DNA of 64,000 nucleotides from Cryphonectria parasitica EP155. Lineage: Eukaryota; Ascomycota; Sordariomycetes; Diaporthales; Cryphonectriaceae. Positions 56,650 through 64,000 of the stretch are shown piece after piece (position 1 is the first letter of the stretch; each line of letters opens with the position of its first letter). The stretch is from assembly GCF_011745365.1 (NCBI RefSeq), contig NW_024468910.1:4740068-4804067 (forward strand). The letters are read 5' to 3'. The notes beneath the pieces were generated by a model that was not told where the DNA came from, searched no databases, and saw nothing but the letters and a program-made list of their open reading frames with translations. Both the position numbers and the translations under genes were made by a program.

Positions 56650-58522
56650 ATAATAGCTTTTTTAGGAATCTCTTCATTCTTGCGTGCTCCTACTCAGGAG
56701 GAACTGGTTAATCAGATGTACTAGCTTATTCAGCATATTCAGGATCTGTGCGAATAATAGCAAGCTTAGAGCGCTACTATTGCTAACTAATAAGCTTAGC
56801 TAGCTTAATAAGCTTAGCAAGCGCAGTTTATTTCTGCGATTATTAGTAGCGCTGGAAAAGCATATAAGATGGATAAGCTTGCTATATATAATGGTAATCA
56901 AAAGATGCTGTATGGATTCCTTATCTACTGCAGAGCGTATTTCCTGCATCATAAGATTCAGTTTATTAAGAAATCTGAGAAAGTTATTCTTGCAGGAACT
57001 CGTTTCGAAAAGAATGCTCTTATTTAGTACAAGCCTTCTTTATACAATTACTTAAAGCATCAGAACAATCTCGATATGCATATCCAGAGTACTAAGAGCA
57101 TATTTGATTCTTTTGAAAGCTTCGAGAAAGCTTTTAAGGAAATCTTTGGTGATCTTAATAAAGAACGCACTACAGCTCAGCAGCTCATGAACCTCAAAAC
57201 TCTCAGCGCAACTCCTATAGAAAGATAAGAATCTCATAAAGCACTATTATAAGAGACTCAAGAATAATATTAAAGATGAAATTTCTAAGCAGAATTAGCT
57301 AAAGAACTTTATAATATTCTCCAATCAAGCTATCTGCATTAACAACTATTTATATGAACAATGAATAGAGAAGTTTAAGAAGAAAGAAAGCTAGACTTAG
57401 AGATTTCCAGCTAATACAAGCAAAAAACTCCAAAACAAGAATAGCAATCAATATAGCAGTATAGCTCAGAGCAGCATTATGTATGCTAATCTCATAAAAT
57501 TCAATATAGCTAACAAGCAGTATAGCAAGAAGAATAATATTACTTACTATAATTGCAACAAATAAGAATATATTATATACAACTGCTATTAACTCTGAAA
57601 GAATAAATAGCAATCAGTTCAGAAAGAATGCTAGATGAATATTGCTTAATAACAGAAATCCAATTAACTAAGCAAAAATACTCTCTCAGAGCAAGTATCG
57701 AACTCTATCAATTATAGAAGTCTCAGCTGAATATTCTGCTACAATAATAACTACTTAATATATCTCTTGAGTAAGGAAGATTCAGAATAATTCCTTTAGA
57801 AATCTAAGCGCTATAGGCAGATAGCAATAGCAGAGCAAGAGTATATGCTCAGCACAACTATAAACAGCAATAACTCGAACTGCTTCAATATTACTAAACA
57901 AAGCATTCAGGCGCTGAAAAAAGAGCTTAACAATAATGCTCTTCGCTATTCCCTATTATCTGCACTAAATACTATAATCAGAGAAATAAACAAAGAATAG
58001 TACTCTCTTAGTTATTAATATAAATATCTAAATAATACTGAAAACGCTTCTCAAGCAATAGAAAGATCAAGCTAGAACAAACAATCTAATGATTCACCGG
58101 AGTTTTCCGTAAACAATGAATCCAAAAAGCTTACAGAAAGGTTCTCCTTCAGCATTGGATAAAACAAGGAAATAATATAAATTGAATATCTTATCTATAG
58201 AATAGAATTAGAAAAGCTCTTCATTTGCATCCTTTTGCAAAATATCAAAGTATAACAAAACAAAGATTCTCGGATTAATCTACTTCACAATCTATATTAC
58301 AAACTAGCTTGGATCTCCTATACCTATCATAGCTGCAGAACGCATTTCTTAAATAAGATATAATACAAATAGTTTCCTATTAGAAAATCAGAATAAATCC
58401 TTCAAGCTGTTAAAGAATAAGAACTCCACTTCAGAGAAATTCTCAACAGATAGCACTATAATGCATATATCAGACTATTAAACAACTGCTTTATATAATG
58501 TATAAACAAGAAAATAAAATAG
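56650..58522 (+). pseudogene. L gag remnant with 41-bp deletion
   Basis: Relative to B, sequence between CTCAAA and ACTCTCAGCG is missing at about 57196 (41 bp between short similar sequences), shifting the frame. Knuckle near 57545 reads YYNCNK*EYIIYNCY. The Gln/Ala stretch is partly kept (56755-56840). Confidence 0.78.
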
Positions 58523-61500
58523 TAGCAGTACAAAACAATACTCTATACGATTCATATTAATAATAAGATTTGCAACTAATATTAACAAAAGAAAGATTAG
58601 GAATAATAATAATATAAGCAAAAGTAAGCTAAGAAGCTTGCTTAAGAAGCAGCAAAGTAAGCTTAGAAGAATAAATAGTTCTTAATGAATTCAAAAGAAC
58701 AGAATTATCTGTAAAGAGATTGCAGATAATCAAATCAAAACAGTTTCTATATAAAGCTTTTAAAACAAATTATGCTTATATCAAGTTTAACATATATATT
58801 TAAAGATATAAATACAGCACACTATTGAATAGTAGCACTTAGGGAAACTTTATATTTCTATACATTATCAATCAGATATAACTACAATAAAGATGAAAGA
58901 AATGCTTATATATCCTTAGCACTATAAAAGAACAATCTGTTATATATAATTAAGAAGTAATTAATAAGAAGACTGATTATCTATCTATTTTGATTCAAGA
59001 ATATATAATCAGAGCTTTCTTTGATATCATAGATACAGCATAATATAAGCTAATTATAGAACTTTTATAGCTCAAAGAGCATAATTCTCAAATCAATTGA
59101 ACTACTAGCTAGATCTCATAAGAATAAGCTATATCCAAAGAAATAGTTACAATCAACAGCGCAGAATTAAAGCTAATAATTGAAGAATACTCAGAAAAGA
59201 AAGCTTCATACAACTTTATACATACTTTCAAATCAGCAGAGCTAGCAGTTTAAGGAGAAGAATCTAGTAACAAGCAAACCCAAACAGTATTAGAATACTA
59301 ATAGATTAGCAAAATAATAAAAGCAAGACTTTCAGCAAGTTGATTCACTTCGGAGTAATAAGAACAAGCTTTAGAATATGAATTGTAAACTTATACAGAA
59401 AAAACTTCGAAACTAAGCTCTCAAGCGCTTAGTTCAGCCTGAAGCGAATACTTAAAGCTCTCAAAAACAACATTAGAAAAGAAGCATGCTCAACAGTACC
59501 TACTATTCCTCCAGATAGCAGAAACAGCACAGAGATTAGAATCAATACTTGCAAACATACTATGAGAATATTATAAGTTTAAGAAACTATTTCAGAGAGA
59601 ATTAAATACAGAATTACCAGAATACAGCTCATACAATCACGAGATTCTGCTATAAGAAGGAAAATAGCTCAAATTCTTTCCCATTTATAAACTAAACAAA
59701 GCATAACTAGAAGCACTCAAGAAATATCTTGATAAGAATCTTAAGAAGGAATATATATAATTATTGTAATTATCAGCAGAATATCTCATTCTATTTATAC
59801 TCAAAAAGAATAGTAAGCTTAAGCTATATATTAATTATAAGCAATTCAATAATATTATAATTAAGAACTAATATCTATTATTACTTATTAAGAAATTATA
59901 AGATAAGCTATAAGGAGTATAATAGTTTATAGCTTTAGATCTAAAAGAAGCTTATAATCTGATTAGAATAAAAGAAGAAGAAGAATAGAAAACTGCTTTC
60001 AGAATACGCTATGAATATTACGAATATTTGATTATACTCTTTGATTTAATAAATGCTTCAGCTTTATTTCAGAAAATAATCAATTACATTCTATACAAGC
60101 ATCTAGATTAGTTTATTATTGCTTATCTTAATAATATTCTTATTTACTTTTGAATACTTAAAGAATATAAGAAATATATAGAAACAGTATTGCAAATGCT
60201 TTAAGATGCAAAACTCCTTATAGAACTCGCAAAGAATCACTTTCACATACAAAAAGTTGATTATCTTGAATTCACAATTAAGCTAGAATGCATTAAGCTA
60301 TAGAAAGATAAAATAAAAGCTATTAAAAATTAGCTAGTTTTCAGGAATATCAGAGATATTAGATTTTTCCTTAGATATATTAACTTCTATAAGCAGTTCA
60401 TTAAGAACTATAGCTAAATTATATATTCTCTTACAAATCTTATCAAAAAGAAGCAGCTCTTCAAGTAAACCTCCAAAGCATAAGAAGCTTTCGATAAGAT
60501 TATTAAGCATATTACTTCAGAACTAATTCTATATAAAGCAGATTTCTATAAACTCTTTAAAATTGAAACTAATGTATTAGAATATGCACTTAGAGAACAA
60601 CTTAGCTAGCGAGATAACTAAGAGTATCTAAGGATTGTAAGCAACTTCTTAAAGAAGCTAAATAGCTCGAAAATCAACTATAGAATTCCTAATTAGGAAC
60701 TTATAGCAATAGTAAAAGCTTTTAAAAAGTAATAATACTATCTTATTAGTATATAATACTCAATTATAATTCATTTGGATTACAAGAATCTGATTATATT
60801 CATAATAATTAAGATTTTGAATAAGCAATAAGTTAGATAAGCAGAATTTCTTTTATAATTTAACTTTAAGATTATATATTACAAAAGCTTAGAGAATGAA
60901 TAAGCAGATGTTCTTAGCAGAAGATTAAATTATTGAAATGCAGATTCTTCGAATATATAGAATATCTTTATTTAAGATAAATCAGGAAATCTTGTTAATA
61001 TATATAGAGAACTGAATGCTGCTCTTAGAATAGAACTCTTGGAAAAGAATTCAGAATTAATAACTTCAGATAAACAAGATAACTATATTAAGAATGTATA
61101 TAGCGCATTAGCATATAGATATCAGGAAATTAAAGCAATTTATGAATATATCAAAAAATACTAGAATCTATTAAGCTTTAGAAAAAGAATTAAGAATATT
61201 CTATAATAATGCAATAGCTGCAAGAAGAACAAAGCAGAAAGATATAAGCTTTATAAACTACTGCATCTTCTATCAGTACTTATAACTATTTAGCAATTCA
61301 TCAATCTAAACTTTATTATTAAGCTATCTCTCTTACAAGAATTCTTAATTAAGATGCAATATAATAGTATTCTAGTAATGATTTGCAAACTGAGCAAATA
61401 TGCTTACTTTCTTCCTTATAAGGAAAGCAATATAGCAGAGAAATTTGCATATACATTCCTCAGAATAATTATTGCTAATTATAGCATATTAGAAGAAGTA

Positions 61501-62349
61501 ATTTTTAATAGAAACAGAAAGTTCAACTTAAAGTTTTGAACTTTGCTTATAAAATAGCTCGGAACATATTACAGAATGTTTATAGCATTTCACTTATAAA
61601 TAAATAAATAAATAAAAAGAATGAATTAAGTTATTAAATAATATTTATAATACTATATTAACTAGAAACAGAATAACTAAATTAATCTATTGCTTTTTAT
61701 ATAATTTGCTTATAATAACGCAGATATGAATATAATAAAGAAATTATTATTTTTTATATTCTATAGATATAATCCAATAGCTTATTACAAAGTACTGCTG
61801 GAAGCAGATGCAGAAGCTGCAGATAAAAGGATTAAGAAGATTAAGAAAATTCAGAAAGAATTCTAATCAGAATTACAATTCATTCAAGAACAAATAATGC
61901 AATATACAAACTCCAAAAGGATTAAAAAATCAATCCTATAGGAAGAAGATAAGATTTATCTATTTCGAAAAAACATTAAAACAATTAGACTCAGTAACAA
62001 GCTTGATTATAAGAAGTTAGAATTATTCAAAATCTTGCAACAGATTTCCCTAATTAATTATAAGTTAGTATTATCTTATGAAATGAGAATATATTTAGTT
62101 TTCTACATTTTACTGCTAGAATTAGCAGCATAGGAAATACTAACAGATAATATAACAGAAATGGAAAACAATAAACCAGAGTATAAGATAGAGAAGATTC
62201 TTAAGTATAGAAGCATAAATAATACAAGGGAATATCTCATTAAATGAAAAGATTATCCAGCAAGCGAAAATTCTTGGAAACTGCAGAAAAACGTTAAAAA
62301 TGCTCAGGAAAAGGTAGCTGAATATTGGAAAAGGAAAACCAGCACCTAA
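58519..62349 (+). pseudogene. L pol: protease-RT-RNase H-integrase-chromodomain
   Basis: 1277-codon phase ending TAA 62347-62349. Protease LLNSST*GNF near 58822. RT YLNN at 60124-60135. Integrase segment 61354-61539 (YNSILVMICKLSKYAYFLPY, FNRNRKF). Chromodomain near 62170-62345 (EYKIEKILKYR, ENSWKLQKN, AEYWKRKTST) with one Trp-to-stop change. RIP-type stops elsewhere. Confidence 0.87.
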
Positions 62350-62411
62350 GACGATCGCTCCGCCTCAGAACGAGAATCAGGCGCTGCAGTTTTACTCTTC
62401 AGAAGGGAAGA

Positions 62412-62992
62412 CTAATCAGACACGCTAGGATCAAGAGCTAAGAAACTCCAGTCGATAATCTCAAGATATCCCTGAGATATCAGGCGAGTCTCCTCTTCAC
62501 GAAGACTGCAATCCTCCTCATCAGCGAACTCTTCTAAGAAATTGAAACTATAATGAATCATTTCTGCAGCACATTTCTTCAACAGCCTTCGCTGTTTCCA
62601 TATATAATCAAGATAAGCTTGCAATGCTAGCAAGGCTTGTAGAGCAGCAGCATTTGCTGACTCTGCCTCAGCTTTCTCGCTTAAAACCTTGCGCTTTTTA
62701 CGAATCAAACGCTTTACTAAAGAAGAAAATCAGTAATCATAGAAAATATTAAGGAATAAAGAAACTAATCAGCAGAAGCTAAGAAATAACTAGTATTACA
62801 GCTTTAACTCAGAGAAATATACTCCTTACAACGAGAAGAGTTTTCAGCGAAACAACAGAAAGCTCCCATCTCCCGACAATAAGCATAAGCAGGCATTTCA
62901 ATACCAAAAGCAGAAATAAGCTTAGCAAGATAATAATGCTCTTGAGTTTTCACTAAACGATTAGAATGCAATTTATTAATTCTGTTCGATAT
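62412..62992 (-). pseudogene. Antisense accessory gene of L (divergent version)
   Basis: Starts ATA for ATG, then SNRINKLHSNRLVKTQEHYY (62992). Cys cluster: AYCREMGAFCCFAENSSRCK, then a Ser-rich stretch and SCNTSYF. The phase changes before an open 98-codon half (62412-62708): RKKRKVLSEKAEAESANAA, long Ala/Leu/Glu helix, LEEFADEEDCSLREEETRL, YLEIIDWSFLALDPSVSD. An intron is plausible: acceptor CTGATTTTCTTCTTTAG ends at 62717, and donors GTAATA (62799) or GTAAGG (62829) keep phase. The start MSNRI, Cys cluster, coiled coil and C-terminal DWS link it to the B, H and I versions, although the sequences are diverged. GC-rich and little affected by RIP. Confidence 0.65.
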
Positions 62993-63085
62993 TTCGATTA
63001 GAAAGGCATAATTATATATGCAAATAACTTATTAAGAATACTTATAGAAAATTATTAGGAATAATGATCAATAGGAGGAAGATGA

Positions 63086-63553
63086 TATTATAACTCATCC
63101 AACATGCAGATCACCAGCCAGAACACCTGGAACAACTATCCGGAAAGATAGAGAAGGATTCAACATCATAAGAACTAAAGCTTACATAAGCAAGAGTTAG
63201 AATTACAGGATCAGGATAAATCAGTAGCTGATCCATGATGATCCGGATCAGTTGAATTATCCAGATGATTCAAAGAATTCAACAACCAATACTACTAACA
63301 GAACTGAAGAAGCTGAATATATAAGAATATGTTTATCCTTATTAGATAGATCTTATATATAGCTCTTCAGTTGTTAATCTAAGTATCAGATTATTTTTTA
63401 TTCTGATAGCTCCAAAAGCAGTAAATACTTGCATTGCTTACTGAGACTTGTATAGTTCCGTATTCAAGGATTTGGTACTTTGATATTACTCTTGTTAGCA
63501 TAAACTCTCTTTGTATACTTTGGAATCTTCGGATTGCTGCAGTGCTCATTACA
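63086..63553 (+). repeat. 3' LTR of L
   Basis: 468 bp, TATTATAACTCATCC...GCTCATTACA, preceded by purine tract AGGAGGAAGATGA (63073-63085). Matches the 5' LTR with mostly transition differences. Confidence 0.93.
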
Positions 63554-63558
63554 AGTAT

Positions 63559-63787
63559 TCATTAGTTTCAGAATATTATATTTAGTATAATTCTGAGAAA
63601 TATATTTTGAATAATAGAATAAATTATAGAAAGAAACAATATATAACTTCAGATTCTGATTATTATAATAGAAATAGAGATGTATATTGGAACTATTTGA
63701 AAGAATGAATTAAAAAAGAAAGCTTTTCTGCTTCTTTTTATTAGAATGAGGATTCGAAGATTTCAGTTTCATAACTTTATTTTTCAT
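63559..63787 (-). pseudogene. Antisense accessory ORF of J, N-terminal part
   Basis: Minus strand from ATG at 63787 (MKNKVMKLKSSNPHSNKKKQ), closely matching A (NKVAKLKSSN), through a decayed Cys region (IHLYFYYNNQ) to the L insertion. Cys positions are mostly Tyr (TGT/TGC to TAT/TAC), the G-to-A change expected from RIP. Confidence 0.65.
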
Positions 63788-63879
63788 CTTGATTAGGAAA
63801 ACATAATTATATATATGAACAGCTTGCTGGAATACTTATAGAAGATTGTTGAAAATAATAATTAATAGAAGAGGAATAA

Positions 63880-64000
63880 TATTATAATTCATCCAATATG
63901 CAGATCATAGAATACGCTTCGCTAACAAAGAAATCAAATGTTATAACTTAATGCTGGATATTAGGCAGAATTATATAATCCAGAGTTAGGATTGTAAAGA
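63880..64000 (+). repeat. 3' LTR of J, first 121 bp
   Basis: TATTATAATTCATCC start, then GAATACGCTTCGCTAACAAA as in the J 5' LTR. Cut by the window end. Confidence 0.85.

Larger units (their letters stand above)
56126..63553 (+). mobile_element. Full-length Gypsy chromovirus L, nested in J
   Basis: 7428 bp, two 468-bp LTRs, perfect duplication AGTAT (56121-56125 / 63554-63558). Belongs to a different subfamily by LTR left half and by its antisense ORF. Gag carries a 41-bp deletion near 57196; pol phase intact (58519-62349). Confidence 0.94.
46514..64000 (+). mobile_element. Gypsy chromovirus J (contains K and L; 3' LTR cut by window end)
   Basis: Plus-strand element: 5' LTR 46514-46959, gag split by K, pol 51895-55740, antisense ORF split by L, 3' LTR from 63880. 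5' and 3' LTRs share a distinctive start (GATACGCTCCGCTAACAAAG and GAATACGCTTCGCTAACAAA), pairing them despite about 17 kb between. Inserted in gag of I. Confidence 0.9.

Overview
This window is a transposon graveyard from a filamentous ascomycete (Pezizomycotina-type) genome. It is extremely AT-rich, almost wholly made of LTR retrotransposons nested in one another, and carries the signature of repeat-induced point mutation (RIP). Homologous copies differ mainly by C-to-T and G-to-A transitions, conserved Gln and Trp codons have become stops, and reading frames several kb long keep their phase with few indels. I find no host housekeeping gene, tRNA or rRNA. The species cannot be named from this sequence.

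Layout (letters are my element names). D (1-5096, +) and E (5097-6863, +) are 3' parts of Ty3/Gypsy chromoviruses, D sitting inside E. C (-) is a Gypsy copy in two pieces (6864-7297 and 22195-24668), split by full-length Gypsy A (7298-22189, +, target duplication TATTT). A is itself split by full-length Gypsy B (11779-19232, +, duplication TTAAG). C lies inside Ty1/Copia element F (24669-29898, -), which also carries a GC-richer 323-bp solo-LTR-like insert N (27388-27710). F lies inside Gypsy G (-; pieces 29899-30630, 38097-38974, 39526-39980). G was also hit by full-length Gypsy H (30631-38096, -), a solo Copia LTR M (38975-39520) and Gypsy I (39981-46513, -, runs out of the window inside J). 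I is interrupted by Gypsy J (46514 to the end, +). J carries a 2951-bp non-autonomous LTR element K (47502-50452) and full-length Gypsy L (56126-63553, +, duplication AGTAT). The series G > F > C > A > B is five levels deep.

The Gypsy elements share one plan, about 7.4-7.5 kb: LTR of 437-473 bp, gag with a CCHC knuckle, pol in the -1 frame (protease, RT, RNase H, integrase, C-terminal chromodomain), then a second gene on the OPPOSITE strand, a polypurine tract and the 3' LTR. The antisense gene is about 176-208 codons long and encodes a Cys-rich, zinc-finger-like N-terminal part, a long charged coiled coil and a C-terminal DW(N/D)S-type motif. Its stop codon overlaps or abuts the pol stop. 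It is recognisable in D, E, A, B, H, I, J and L, and is the most interesting feature of the window. Every copy read carries disabling stops, the RT catalytic YLDD is seen as Y(L/F)NN, and the protease DSGA is seen as NSSA or similar, so these copies look dead.

Element K is the second notable object. Its 214-bp terminal repeats look identical by eye and it has a 5-bp target duplication (ATTCT), but the interior has no recognisable protein and is mostly minisatellite arrays (about 17, 37, 73 and 82/96 bp units).
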